The position numbers and the translations under genes are program-made. A stretch of DNA of 64,000 nt. Origin: Dryas octopetala (lineage: Eukaryota; Streptophyta; Magnoliopsida; Rosales; Rosaceae). The notes under the pieces are model-generated. The model worked only from the letters and a program-made list of their open reading frames with translations. It was not told where the DNA came from and did no database searches. This document shows positions 1 to 12,458 of the stretch, in pieces (position 1 is the stretch's first letter; every line of letters starts with the position of its first letter). The stretch covers positions 4,189,896 to 4,253,895 of the forward strand of contig OY992837.1 in assembly GCA_963921425.1 (NCBI GenBank), in the 5' to 3' direction.

Positions 1-960
1 CTCTTTTAAAAAGGAAGAAAAACTCAAGTAATTCTATCTCTGCACTTCTGTCCGTCTTCATGATATAGTACATCTCTTTTTTCTTATTATGCTGTCATGT
101 GACATTCATTTTTTTAAAAATCAAATATGTTACAAATAAGTAGTGGTTGCTTGGCATGAGAGCATTTTTCTTGGCAGTGTCAAAAGACCCAAAAATGAGG
201 GAGCGAGTGGACTAATTGAAAATCTCAATTAATTTTATAATACAAAACCCACCATCAAAAGAAGAAGATATATAAATCATGACCCTCATGAAGAAAACAA
301 AAAAAAATATGACATGCTAAATATTTTCCTAATGAAATATAGAATAATGATTGAAAGCACGTACAAGATTAATTCACAAAAAAAAAAAATGGCATAGAAG
401 GCAAAGAGATACAATATGAAGAAGATACGACAAGGGGAATAGAAAATTAGTTATTTTTATTTTTTTAATAAGTATGAGAGAATTTAGGAAAAAATAATCA
501 TTATTGAAAAATAATTAAAATAAAAATTCAACAACCATAAAGGGTAAATTTGGAAAAATATATAATAAAAATATACAAAATACATTAAAAAAGGAGATGG
601 AGTGCAAACGGAGAAAAAATGAGTGCGAAATTAAATCGCCTCCCTATATATATATAACAAGCCTTAAATTAAGTGTTTTAATGAATTTTAAGGGATTCAT
701 TTCCTAGCAAAATTTCTAGAAAAATTGAAGAATTAATGACAATTAAAGAGTGACACAATTTGAAAACAAATATTAATTACATAATGGCATAATTTGTAAT
801 TAGTAGAAATCTAATGAAATATTGTTATCCTACGTGGAGCATGATTTTAAATATGGACTTTAACTATTAAAAAAAAAAGTTAGGGTGTAATTTAATATAC
901 TAATATCAAAATCACCCTTACTATTTTTTTGACTCAAAAACGCACTTGGTAACCCTAAAA
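1..960. other. AT-rich intergenic DNA, no gene seen
   Basis: Very AT-rich sequence with short poly(A) runs and no convincing coding frame. It lies downstream of the broken NHL copy, which is read on the minus strand. I see no element with clear ends. Confidence 0.6.
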
Positions 961-1536
961 CTAGCTTTGACCTGCAGATTTGCCATCGGAATTCAAAGGA
1001 ACCTTCAAATAGTATGCATACAGGGCAAGATCCCGCCCTGTAGAATATAATGCCTAAACCCACCAACATTGGTCCAATGCTTAACATAAAGCCTCAACAG
1101 GATGTCAAAAACCCTAGCATCCTTAAACTTTTCAACCTCGTCAGCCCCAAGACCCGTCATCCAGCGCTGGCCCTTGTAAAATGGGGTAAACACGTACAAC
1201 CGTTTACTTGTGCCCTCGGTAGAAGGGGTACCAAGTAACGTTGCTTAGAGTCTGGTTACGGAAAAGAACAGCGGAGTCAAATTGCTCAAAGTGGTGTTCA
1301 CCCACTTTGTTAGGGTTTTCGATGGTTATGTTGAGGGTTAGGCCGTATTCGAGGAGGGTGTTGTTGGTGGTGGTCGCGGTCAAGTTGAACTGGGTCAGCG
1401 AGGCATTGGTGACCATGTAGGTGATTTGTTTACCGCGACCATAGAAAACAACAAAAAAGGTTGTAAAGCCACAGATGAAGATAGAAACAACTAGGAGAAC
1501 AAGGATAGTGATGAACCAGATGCAACATTTTCCCAT
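961..1536 (-). pseudogene. Broken NHL/LEA-2 family gene (left copy of tandem pair)
   Basis: The first 110 codons from the ATG at 1536 encode a typical NDR1/HIN1-like start: a hydrophobic helix at about residues 6-30, then NASLTQFNLT, a run of N-glycosylation sites and the LEA-2 motif TIENPNK. The frame then stops at TAA right after FYRGHK. Compared with the intact copy at 3139-3723, this point has a nonsense change (AAA to TAA) and a length difference of 4 bases. The rest continues in a second frame (YKGQRWMTGLGADEVEKFKDARVFDILLRLYVK, split here only by my reading of it) and then in a third frame (YAYYLKVPLNSDGKSAGQS, stop at 961) after a 14-base length difference. So it holds one in-frame stop and two frameshifts. 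A truncated 110-residue protein could still be made, but the LEA-2 fold would be incomplete. Confidence 0.85.
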
Positions 1537-3138
1537 GGTTGATTGCTAGAGATCTATAGAGAAAAAGATCGAGGAGAGAGACAGAGAGAATTGGAAGTGA
1601 TCAGCACAAATGTTAAGGTATGCAAGAAGTGGGTGAGGTACAACTAACTAGTGGTGTGGCACTGCACTGTTTCAGTGGTATATGTAGGGGTGAGAGGATG
1701 TGAGATTGGAAATGCGAATTGGCAATTTGTATTCTAAAATGGAAATTACGTAAATTGATAGGCACAGCCACGTGAGGGCATGAAGGCTACGCGGTTGCTA
1801 AATTGCTTATGTCTCAGACACTAATTAATTTCGGGATTTTATTCCCACAAGATTTTTTAATTACAAGTTTTACATTTAATTGGGGAGTACGTGTTTTTTG
1901 ATTTGTTTGTTAGGAATATATACTGATGGGTTTTTGTTTCTGACGTGTGGATGTTTAAACTTGAGCCCTAAATCTCGTGTTAATTGATACGTTTCAAAAC
2001 TTACCAAAAATTTATAGAGAATTAATTAACTGCTTGCCACAAATATATTGTATGGAGGTATATATATCGAAATCTCACAGCATTTTCCATGAATTTGCAC
2101 GGCAGCAGGAATTAATCACTTAAAAGGATGTAGAAATTAATTCTATTAATTCATTCATTTGCCTTTCTTTGATTTTTGATCCAAAATACAAGTCGTGTAC
2201 ATTCATTCTTATCCTACCATAAATTTATTCGAGGATGAAAAGAGGACGTGCATTATGACATGCAATTTAATGTCTAAAGAAATTTCAGACCAAAAAATAA
2301 GAGAAATATATGAATCAACTTGTATTGTATATGTAACGTACTTATAACATATATTATTAAAAAATATAACATATAACCTTATTCAAAAACGTCATAAAAC
2401 ATGCATGCCACATTTTTTTGTTTATTTTAGTCATTTCATGAATAAATACAGTATGGTTATTTATAAGAATAATTAGTAGGTTACGGGTAATGCTCAATTC
2501 GTCTTTGGTCTCGCAAAAGAACATCCTCATATTATATTAACTGTGCAAAATAACAAGGATAGTTTTGACCTAAAATTAATATTTCTTCATATATAGTAGC
2601 TAGAAAGGGAAAATCTATGCGAAATATGAAGGAAAAATGTTGTATTAACAGTACATTTAATGATTTATGACCAAGTAACTTGGTTTGGTTTTCTTCCAAT
2701 GCTGTAAACACACAAAAATAAATAAATTCGATCTATATATACCAAAAGTTTAATTTGTACTCAGTTATGTATGTAAATTATCCCCTAAATCTTGTTATTT
2801 GTAAACTTAGTATTCACACCATGGCCAAGGGACAACAACTAATTAAGGTACCAAAACTCTGCTCATTTATCTCCAAAAACCCTGAGTGTCATCGGAATAT
2901 ATCAGATCGGTACCATACTGGTACTCCTTCGGCGGCTTTACTTTTTTTGTGCATGTACAATTAATGTTAAACAAAATTTGGCCACTCCGAATTTAAAACG
3001 AACGTAAAGCAAAACAATATACGTACACAAGAAGACTATATTTCGGCATCAATAGTTTTATTAAGTAGTAAACGAAAGAACAATAATACCAAATTTTTGT
3101 GGTCAAAATAGATAATAAACATGAAATTGATCAAAGAA
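1537..3138. other. Duplicated NHL upstream region, left copy
   Basis: This stretch holds the 5' flank of the broken NHL gene. Positions 1620-2320 match 3780-4540 closely, for example TGGAAATTACGTAAATTGAT at 1740 against the same run at about 3925. A second block at 2491-2835 matches 5554-5860 (both start TGCTCAATTCGTCTTTGGTC). No independent gene is visible; 2836-3138 is unique sequence between the two copies. Confidence 0.75.
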
Positions 3139-3723
3139 CTACTGGGCGGACGAATCCTCGTCACACTTGGCAACCTTGAAACTTTCAGCAGATTTCACGT
3201 CGGAATTCAAAGGAACCTTCAAATAGCATGCGTACTGAAGCCTATGATGAACCTTGAACGTACCGACCTTGGTCCATTGCTTAACATAGAGCTTCAAGAG
3301 GATATCAAAAACTCTAGCATCCTTAAACTTTCCAACCTCGTCACCCCCAAGAGCCATCAAGCGCTCCCCCTTGGAAAGTGCACTAAACTCAACCATTTTG
3401 TTGTGCCCTAGGTAGAAGGGGTTCCAAGTAAGGTTGTTCAGGGTTTGGTTCTTGAAAAGAGCAACGGCTGCAAATTGATCGTAGTGGTATCCACCCTTTT
3501 TGTTAGGGTTTTCAATGGTCATGTTGAGGGCTAGATTGTACTTGAGGAGGCCTAGGGTGTTGTTGGTAGTCAAGTTAAACTGGGTCAGCGAGGCATTGTT
3601 GACCTGGTAGTTGAGGGCTTTGCCGCGGCCATAGCTAAGTGCGAAATAGGATATTAAACCAGAGATGCCGAGGAGAACAACAATGGCACCAAGGACGGAG
3701 AAAACCCGGCAGCATATTCTCAT
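3139..3723 (-). CDS. NDR1/HIN1-like (NHL, LEA-2) membrane protein
   Basis: Intact single-exon gene of 194 residues. Residues 8-30 form one hydrophobic helix (VLGAIVVLLGISGLISYF), so the protein should be anchored by its N-terminus with the bulk outside the cytosol. The LEA-2 domain follows, with NNASLTQFNL, several N-x-T/S sites, MTIENPNKKGGYHYD, and the end KVPLNSDVKSAESFKVAKCD. The length is usual for the family (about 190-260). NHL proteins are plasma-membrane proteins linked to pathogen and stress responses and to membrane contact with the wall; the exact role of this one is not shown. It is the right member of a tandem pair whose left member (961-1536) is broken. Its 5' flank is duplicated with it, so both copies began with the same promoter. 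Confidence 0.88.
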   Translation of the reverse strand: MRICCRVFSVLGAIVVLLGISGLISYFALSYGRGKALNYQVNNASLTQFNLTTNNTLGLLKYNLALNMTIENPNKKGGYHYDQFAAVALFKNQTLNNLTWNPFYLGHNKMVEFSALSKGERLMALGGDEVGKFKDARVFDILLKLYVKQWTKVGTFKVHHRLQYACYLKVPLNSDVKSAESFKVAKCDEDSSAQ

Positions 3724-5856
3724 GGCTGATAGCTACAGATCTAGAGAGAAGAGAGAGAGAGAGAGAATTGTAAGTGAGTACAAATTTTAAGGTGTGCAAC
3801 AAGTGGGTTGGTGTACAAGCTAGTGATGTAGTACTACAATGTTCAGTGGTATAAATAGGGGTGAGACTTGAGAGAATGTGAGATTGGAAATGCCAATTGG
3901 ACCAATTGGTTTGTATTCTAAAATGGAAATTACGTAAATTAATAGGCACAGCCGCGTGAGGTATGAAGGCTACGCGGTTGCTAAATTGCTAATGTGTCTA
4001 AGACACTAATCTCGGGATTTCATTCCAACATGATTTTCAATTACAAGTTTTACATTTAATTTGGGGATCAGTACGTGTTTTTGGATTTGTTTGACAGAAA
4101 TATATATATGGATGGGTTTTTGTTTCTGACGTGTGGATGTGTAAATTACCTTGAGCCCTAAGTCTCGTGTTAATTTGATTTACGTTTCCAAATTTACTAA
4201 AAATTTACAGAGATCGAGTAATTAAATTGATTGCCATGAATATATTGTATTGAGGGACTTGGAAATCTCACTGCAGCTTCCATGAACTTGCATGGCAGCA
4301 GGAATTAATGATTTAAAAGGATGTATTATTTAATTATAATGATTCATTTGCCTTTCTTTGAATCTTGATCCAAAATTTAAGTGTAAACGGTAAATCTCAG
4401 TTGTGTATGTTCATTCTTACCATAAAGATTTGAGAATCAAAAAAGAACGCTATAACCCTAACATTTGAATGTCTAAAGAAATTTCAGATTAAAAAATAAA
4501 GACAATTAATAAATTTGTATTATATATATAAAAATGATATCATTGGCCATAGAAATAATATCATTATAAGTAGTGTCACTTACAATTTACCATTGCCATA
4601 GAAAGAAGGGAAACTTCTATTTAGGTCTTTTAATTTAATAATTTATTGAATAAAGTCTTATGACTTCTAAAATTTTAACTAAAATCCAATAATATTGTAA
4701 CCATTCCATATCACATAATATTGGTCCATTAGTTTTAATTTTTTCACACAGACCAGGTGCCGAGCCTTTGGCGGTCATTTTCGAGTGTTTGGCAATGTAT
4801 TTTTACTTCTTCTCAAGTCTTGATTTGTCGGCTTTATATTAGGTTTTAACTTTGAGATTTTGGGTTGCTTAACATGCAGCTTCCACAAACCTCATTTTAT
4901 ACTCTAGGAAGGTATGAGACCGGTAAACCCGTACTCTATACCCTCAAAAAATAAAAAAATAATTACATATTTATTTGGCAAAGCAATGGTCAAATGGTTT
5001 TATTTAGAAAAATTAAAGACTTTATTTGGGAAAAAAAAAAAGTCATAAGATTTTTTTTTAAATAAGAAATGTTAAAATGACTAAACTCTAATTTTCCCTA
5101 GAAATAATGTCATTATAAAGTACCTTTAAATGAAGGAATTGTTGTAATACAATGGCTGAGTCAGCCAAACAAGTCCAAGTAGGGGTGCATATATGGGTTA
5201 GTGTCTTAACCAGACTACGTACCAGAGTTAGGTTGAGTTAGATTCTGTTGTAACTCTGGTTAAGTTACATGGTTAATTAGGAGATTATAACCTCTATATG
5301 TTTAATGCATAAATTAATAGGCATGTAACAGATCTTAATGTTACTCAATAAAGCATTCATTTTCAGTCTACAGCCTCAAAATCAACAGGAAAGTGTTCAT
5401 TATAAGTAATTAGGGCCTAGACCATCAATGTTGCTAAACCCACATTAAAAGCCCAAAATGCACTTAAAAGGACAACCAAATCGGATGGGGCCAATCTGCG
5501 GGTCTATGTAGTATGTACTTGTTTCTCACTGTCCCTCTATGAATCAGTTGCAGTGCTCAATTCGTCTTTGGTCTTGCAAAAGAAAATCCTCATATCATAT
5601 CAACTGTGCAAATAATAAGGATGGTTCTTGACCTACATTAATTCATAGTACAAAGGGATAATCTAAGGGAACTATGAAGCAAAAATGATGTATTAACAGT
5701 ACATTTAATGATTAATGACCAGGTAATTTGATTTTTGTTTCTTTCCAATGCTGTAAACACAAAAAACAAAAAAAAATTGTGATTTCTCGACCAAAAGATT
5801 AATTTGTACTCAGTTATCTATGTAAATTATCCCCTGATACTTGATAATATGTAAAT
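3724..5856. other. NHL upstream region, right copy, with a transposon insert
   Basis: 5' flank of the intact NHL gene. It is collinear with the left copy to about 4540, then has about 850 extra bases, and becomes collinear again from 5554 to the 3' end of the MATE gene. About 500 of the extra bases are the TIR element at 4608-5098. No coding gene seen. Confidence 0.7.
4608..5098. mobile_element. Mutator-like MITE, 491 bp
   Basis: The ends are inverted repeats: the left end starts GGGAAACTTCTATTTAG and the right end, read on the other strand, starts GGGAAAATTAGAGTTTAG; AATCTTATGAC/AAGTCTTATGAC also recurs in inverted order inside. The flanks are TAGAAAGAA (4599-4607) and TAGAAATAA (5099-5107), a 9-bp duplication with one mismatch, the size made by Mutator-type transposases. 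No transposase is encoded. It is absent from the left copy of the NHL duplication, so it probably entered after the duplication. The sequence after the right end also resembles 4550-4572, so part of the flank may have been duplicated separately. Confidence 0.65.
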
Positions 5857-8800
5857 TCAGAGATCAGTATGAGTTAGTAAGCCACTTTCCTCATCTTCCT
5901 TCTCTTTATTCTCATTCTCTTCCACAGCCAGAGTCAGCTCTTCTGCCCTTCTAGTTTGGTGCTTCCAATCTGTGTGAACCAATGTGTACACCATCATACA
6001 CACACAAGAAGCTTGTGCTGACAGTAACCCAAGCCACAGCCCCACAAACCCAACTTTGTATGTAAAAGTTGCCAAAATAGCAACTGGCAATCCTATGAAG
6101 TAAAATGCATACAAGTTTATCCTTGCACCAAGCTTAGGCCTTGCTGTACCTGTCAAGACTCCGCAGGCAGCTGTTTGGGGAGTGTTCCCAAGTTCACATA
6201 GACCCAGAATTGGAAGTGCAGTTGAAATCAAATCAAGAATTTGTGGTTCATCTGTGAACATAGCTCCCCACACAGACCTCACAGTGGTCATCAAAATGAA
6301 TGCAGAGAGTCCAAAAGCAAATGCCACAATGAGCCCAATCAGGGCACTCCATTTGGCCTTGCTTGGTTGCCCTGCACCCAAGGCATGCCCAACCCTTGTT
6401 GACAGGGCTGCACTTAAAGAAATTGGGAAAATATATAACATTCCTGTTGTTTGAATTAGGATCCCCATTGCTGCAACACTAGCTTGTGGGTTACTTAACA
6501 GGCCACAGAGGAACAACATTATTTCATACCACCACCACTCCAAGCACACTGAAATGCAACTAGGTATTGATAAACTTAGCAAAGGTCTCCATCCTTGAAA
6601 GGTTGAGAGAATGGTGACCCCATGCCAAGGTTTCAATGAATGGCTTGAGATGGTAAGGTAAATCACCAAGCCCACATTCAAGTTCAAAGTGTTCCAAGCA
6701 AGGCCCAAAGCAACACCTTCCACCCCCAATTTCAAGTATGTGACTAGAAAATAGTTGATGGGTAGGTGAAGGAGGGCTGAAAGGGTGGCTGCTAAGGTAA
6801 GTGGGGTGGTTAGACCTTGAGTTCTTAGAAAAATTCTTAATGGTTGGAGGTGAACTTGACCTAGCAATTCAGGGATTGAGAAAACCATGTAAACGTTTGC
6901 AACTTTTGTGATTTGGGGGTCCTGACCCAACCATATAAAGATGGGCTCCATGTTCATCCACAAAATTGAGATGGGTATGGAAACAAGTAGGAGGAGACAA
7001 ACGGTTTTCTGATAAGTTTGACTGAGAACTGACCATCTCTGGGCTCCATAAGCTTGGCAGCATATTGGGTCCATCCCCATTGACAGGCCTCTTAGGATTG
7101 AAAAGCCTGTGATGTTTCCAAACCCAAGTGCCAATGAGCCTCCAGCCAACTCTGTTTTCCCAAGACGACCCAAGAAGAGCATTGAAATTACAGACCTTGA
7201 GTATAAAAGCAGGGATGTCATCACTATTGGGCCTCCAATCTTTACCAGAGATTGTAACTCTTCTCCTACCTACAAGGACTCATTTACATTATGAACAGAA
7301 AGTAATTGACAGACAATGGAATTGCACTACTTAAACTCACAGAGAGAAATTAATTAACAGGTTTGTCGGTCATATATTATTAGTATTAGGCTTATTATTA
7401 TTATTTTATTTATGAGATGTGGGAGTGAGTCAGTGACCAATTTTATGTGTAACTTTGTAGGTCTCAAGGTTCTGAAAGAATGTAATACAGTCTGATGATG
7501 AGATTTAGAATTTTTTGCGCTATTTTACAATCAACTTTGGGCTTTTCGTGCATTATAAAATTGCAAGTTGGACAAAAGGTAAAGTGGGGGAACTTGGTGA
7601 GGTACCCAACAAAAATTTCAGGGCATCTACTCTCTTAAAAGTGAAGATAATAAAAAAAAATGTCAACGTACGCCAAAAGAATCTATAGCTGCCATATAAT
7701 TGATTCCATTTAGTGCAAAGTAAATTGATCACAACACCCATGTTTGATATTCTTTATTTACAAACTGGAATCTGTCAAACATATATGGGTTCTCAAAGGA
7801 AGAGCAAAATGCAAACTCTTGCATATTAATTAATTATATCCAAACCGATATTTTTGTTTTTGGATAGAAAAAATGGCATCTACTGGGAATAAAGGAAATT
7901 AAAAAAAAAATACAGGTCAATGTGGTTGACTGAAGATTTGACTTCTCTGAACAACTCAAATGAGATTCAAATGACAAATTGACTATGGTGGGGACTATAT
8001 TGCCAGTGGCTTAACTATGCCTACTATAATTTGGTTTGAAATAATCTGCACCACCTTAGTAAGCTGGACTGGAAGTCTGGGACCAGTATGTACCTGAATA
8101 TGCAGTTATGGTTGAGAAGCTATGTGGGTTTTCTTAATTATTCCTTAATTGGCATGGTGACCTTGTAGAAATCCTACACAAACATTATGCCATTATGGGA
8201 CCCACGTTGTAGGTCCCAAGTGGACCTTTCAATCGTGTGAGTGTGGGCCTGTGTGGGCATCTAGATAGCTAGCTAGCTCCTCTCAAATTTTCTGCAGAGT
8301 ACTTCAGAGAAGATCACTTTGAAGTCTCCGAGGCATATATGAAGGTTGAAGGGTTCACCGCCAAGCCCTTATACTGTAGTTGTTGGTTGGGAAATATTAT
8401 ATATGCTTAACTTATTTCCCCAAAAATCAAACCCATAATTGTGTTTCCAGAAAATCAATCAAGCATGCCAGTGAGCTGATACGCAAAGTTGAATCCTTTT
8501 GACTTCTAATGCAATTTGTTAAAACATAATAATATTTTACTTAATTTACAAGTATGTCATTGTCACACTGAAAAGGTCAAAAAGAAAATAAAAAACATTC
8601 ATTTGGACACAAAAGAAATTAAAACAAATTCCCATCCTCATGCCTATATATGAGTCTATATATGACACATGAGCTTATTTTGCATATAATTAAGTGTGTG
8701 TATGAGAGAGAGGGAGAGGTGGGGTTGGGGGCTACATACCTCAGTTAGAGGCAGCCTTCGGAAAAGGTCTGTGGGAAGGTGGTAAAGGCGTTGAAAAAAG

Positions 8801-9024
8801 CTTTGTATGAAAGTGGTAGTGGTGGTGGTGGTGGTGGTGGTGGTGGTGGTGGTGGTGGTGGTGCCGCCGCCTTCGTCTCCTCTAGCACTAGCAGCTCTCA
8901 TTGTCATGTGGTCTTCATTATAGTCGAGAAGGCCTCCGTCGTCCAGCTTTGGAATCAAAGGGTCATGAGACTCATTTCCATTTATAATTCCTCCTCCTCG
9001 AGATTCAGCACCAGAGAGGCACAT
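5857..9024 (-). CDS. MATE family (DTX) efflux transporter, two exons
   Basis: Exon 1 is 9024..8740 (95 codons, ATG giving MCLSGAES) and exon 2 is 7269..5857; they join in phase 0 across a 1470-bp intron with GAG|GTATGT and TTGTAG|GTAGG. The product is 565 residues, normal for the plant DTX48-51 clade. The join reads LPLTE/VGEELQSLVKIGGPIVMTSLLLYSR, which places the first transmembrane helix right after the splice. The body has about 12 helices and MATE signatures such as MLFLGRLGKTELAGGSLALGF (residue run shortened in families), GMDPICCQAYGA, RIFLRTQG and EWWWYE. MATE proteins export organic cations, flavonoids, citrate or hormones using H+ or Na+ gradients; the substrate cannot be told here. 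The hydrophilic N-terminus has a run of about 17 threonines coded by a trinucleotide repeat, and the C-tail is acidic (EENENKEKEDEE). Its 3' flank is part of the NHL duplication. Confidence 0.9.
8815..8863. repeat. (GGT)n microsatellite coding poly-threonine
   Basis: About 14 or more uninterrupted GGT units on the plus strand; read on the minus strand inside MATE exon 1 they are ACC codons for threonine. The tract lies in the cytosolic N-terminal tail ahead of the first helix, so its length can vary without breaking the transporter core. Confidence 0.9.
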
Positions 9025-9469
9025 GTCTATCAGAGTTTGCAAAGCCAAAACCCCAAAGGGACTCACAAAAACAATCCTATAAAAAGTACAACCCACGGAC
9101 CACTTCCAGAGACGGCTTGTCTAATGGGTCCGATATATATATATATATATGTATTAATTAAACAAAACCACTGCATATATATAAACATCAAGTAAAACAC
9201 ATAATATTAGTGTTTAGTACCCAAACCCAGCTTGCAATTAATATTAATTTACGTATCATATATATTCATACATATATATATATATATATATACCTATACT
9301 TGTCCATAAATTAAAGTTTTTAATTAAAAATATAAGATGAATATAATTAAAAACCTTGGTGTTGAATTTCAAAGCCCCAAATTAAGCTGTATGCTGTCTG
9401 TCACTTTTGGGGAGCGTACTGTTGGTCTTTGTAGCAGCTACTTCTTGGGCATGGTATTGCAAGTACTTA

Positions 9470-9476
<7 letters not shown>

Positions 9477-9502
<26 letters not shown>
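9477..9502. repeat. (GA)n microsatellite
   Basis: About 13 uninterrupted GA units in intergenic DNA upstream of the MATE gene. Confidence 0.9.
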
Positions 9503-9727
9503 GATGGCATGGAGGAGCTAGAGTAGTGAAGAAACGGTGCATTGAAACATGGAAAGTGGAAACCATATATATAGGATTAAAGCTAGCTGTGATATCTAGC
9601 TATAGCTAGCAACTTAATTACAATAATATTACATATCCCTAGCCCTAGCTTAGCTTCATGAATTAAGCATATGCAACGCTATGTTCACCTAAATTTTGGC
9701 TTTATCCAAGTTGTCGCATTATGTAAT

Positions 9728-9872
9728 CACTACAAAAAAAAAAAATGTAAGTAAAGCCCACCAATAATTGGTTGCTATAAAAAAGGTCGCGTTATTCATG
9801 AATTGGTTGCTTAACTGCCACCCCTTTTATAGCAACCAATGAGTATGAGCTTTGTTCACATTTTTTGTAATG
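9728..9872. mobile_element. CACTA-type MITE, 145 bp
   Basis: The left end starts CACTACAAAAAAA; the right end read in reverse starts CATTACAAAAAATG. Inner parts are also inverted: TTGGTTGCTATAAAA on the left pairs with the reverse of TTTTATAGCAACCAATGA on the right, so the element can fold into a hairpin. Both sides are flanked by AAT (9725-9727 and 9873-9875), the 3-bp duplication expected for CACTA (EnSpm) elements. No coding capacity. Confidence 0.75.
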
Positions 9873-12458
9873 AATGACTCTAGTATTTAAATCCTTGATT
9901 GGTTCGTGTACATAGCAAACTCATCATCTCACTCAACTCATTCACTCCAAGTCTGAAATAAGCGGTGATTCTTTTCTAGCTTATTTCTTTGTCAAGGAAA
10001 TAGAAAGTGCATAGGACAATTCGGCACTGGAATATAATTAGTTTGCAACGTTAACACTGACTAAGGAACTATAGAATATAAATTAATTCCTTCCATGTAG
10101 TATTATTGTTTGGGATTAGATCTCACATTATTTTTGGAATTCCCAATTCCCTTAAGTACAGTAAGATTTTGTGGGTGTGATGAGCCTGTGTAGCTGATCG
10201 ATGTATGTACCAACCAAGTTTATATTAATTAGTTGAATTTAATATCTGATAATATTAATCTGAGCGCGCATAACATTAAGCTAGAATTTAATTATCAAAA
10301 TGTTGAACTCAATATCATACTGAAACTATATAACTTTACAGGGTCCAGGCTGAGGTGTTATACTCAATCATCTATGCTAATGTCCGGACCACGAAACTTT
10401 GTTCATTCACTTTATTACTAATACTAGCTAGCTAGGAAGTAGGAAGCTGGTGCGCGCTTTTTAGTACATTGGCTCACCTTTTACATGGGAGTTCAAATTA
10501 ATTATTTACGCACCTCATATCATGACGACCTAAAGCTTATATTAATTAGTGCCCTAAATTAAAGTTAACCTTCTAGTACGTACACTGTACACACAGTAGA
10601 TTAATAATACCATTTTGGTATATTTTTTCAAGGATAGACCACAGATTTTGAACCACGACAATCAAGTTGAATGAGAAAATAAGGCAAATCAAATGGTTTT
10701 CAAACTGTAAAGGATGTCTGAACTGTTGCATATATTGCAAGGTTCGTAATTGCTAATTAAGTTGTTCATCACATGATCACATCATGCACAACATATATAT
10801 ATATATATATATCTTATAATGTGTCCTAAAATCAGAGGACACAATTATCTCTTACAATGAAAGGAGGCCAGAATCGAAGGGACGTCACTCGATCGATCTT
10901 AACTGATGATTATGATTTCCCCACGCACACAATTGAAGTGACTCATTATTCTTATACAAGCATGCACCATTTCAACTTTAATATTTAAAGTAATTAACTA
11001 GGACCTAGTTCTTGTCGTATTTACACAAGAAACACAATCTTACACGAGAGGTATAAATTAACATCAATTCTTAAAACATGACATAAATTTTTGTTTGTTT
11101 TATTCATTGGATTAGCTTGGTTAGTTACTTATTTACTATAGTATGCAATTGGGCATGGAATATCATTAATATAAGTACGTTGGAAAACGTTCTTTGTTTA
11201 TCTTAAATGAGAACTATTCAATTCTATTACTCTACTACTAAGGTTAAATATAAAAGAAAGGTACGTACCTAGGTGGCATAGAAGGGACAATAATTAAGAC
11301 ACTTATACTTCCAAATAATGGGATCGACATTCCCCCGACCAAGGTTAAGAAACTTAGGTAGATCGATGAATCGTTTAATTTACCATTGAATAGTAGTCCG
11401 GCCAACAATTATGTGAGAGGTGATTAAATATTTTTATGTAAGACTGTAAATTTGGACCATATAATAGTTTTTAATATTTTAATTTATTATATTGGGCAAA
11501 ATTAAATTCTAAACATATCATAATCTTAACTCATCTCACTTTATTATTTGGATTAACTACAATAATTGTTTTCTTTTTCTTTTAATATAATTTTAATAAA
11601 ATATCATAAACGTTTTTCGATATTTGGAAGAGTTTTTAGTCCCTTGGGTGGCTCCAAGGGTTCACCCGCTTTACAACGTGGCTCTCCTTCACAAAGCCAT
11701 GGGTTGAGGATCCGTCTTAGCTGGTGCTACACTGCTACGTAAGGACCCTTTTTCATTTCGGGGATTCAGAAGACTAAGCTGACCACAAATGGAAACAAGA
11801 ATATTACTACTCTCTTTTTTTGTAAATTTATTTTATATATATTCCCTTTGCTTAATGGGTAGCATGGTGAACAAATAAAGATGATGGGTGGAACACTAAA
11901 TGATAATCTATCCTTTTAAACTGAAGCTTTTAATTTAGTGCTTTAAACCTTTTTAGTCTCTTAATTAATGTTAATTAAGACAGAATCGTACGATTAGCTT
12001 TTAAAGTATTTATCTATTCATAATGTAGAGTCGCTATTGGCCCTTTCCACATGCATGTCTTCTGCTTTCTTTAATCCCTTTTTTCTTCTTTTTTTAAGTT
12101 AAGTAACCAAAAGACATGATTCATGTAAACTCAAGCTGTGACTTTAAGAAAGTAATGTACGTATTTCCCATATAAAAAAAAAAAAAAAAGAGAGAGAGAG
12201 AAAAAGTAAAGTTTTAATTTACTACACTGATTTGTTCACTAAGAAAGTAGAATTTTGTAAGTATAACGGACTGAGTGTATACAATGTATTTTTCACAATA
12301 TCTCTTCACATGCTAGTTATATGACTATTTATTGTGAGAGAAACTTTAATTATATATATACCTGTTACACCTAAGACTATATCCCAATAATTGAAAGTTC
12401 ACAAATTCAAGCTTAGCGTTTTTTTCTTAAACTATAAAAAAGTGAAGGGTTTTTATAA

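Noticed and set aside
8779-9195. 138-codon frame with poly-glycine on the plus strand
   Set aside because: The glycine run is the antisense reading of the poly-threonine repeat in MATE exon 1; the MATE reading joins perfectly to exon 2.
12181-12203. Poly(A) run followed by a GA repeat, considered as another micro-insert
   Set aside because: No direct repeat flanks it; it is a plain A-run next to a GA microsatellite.
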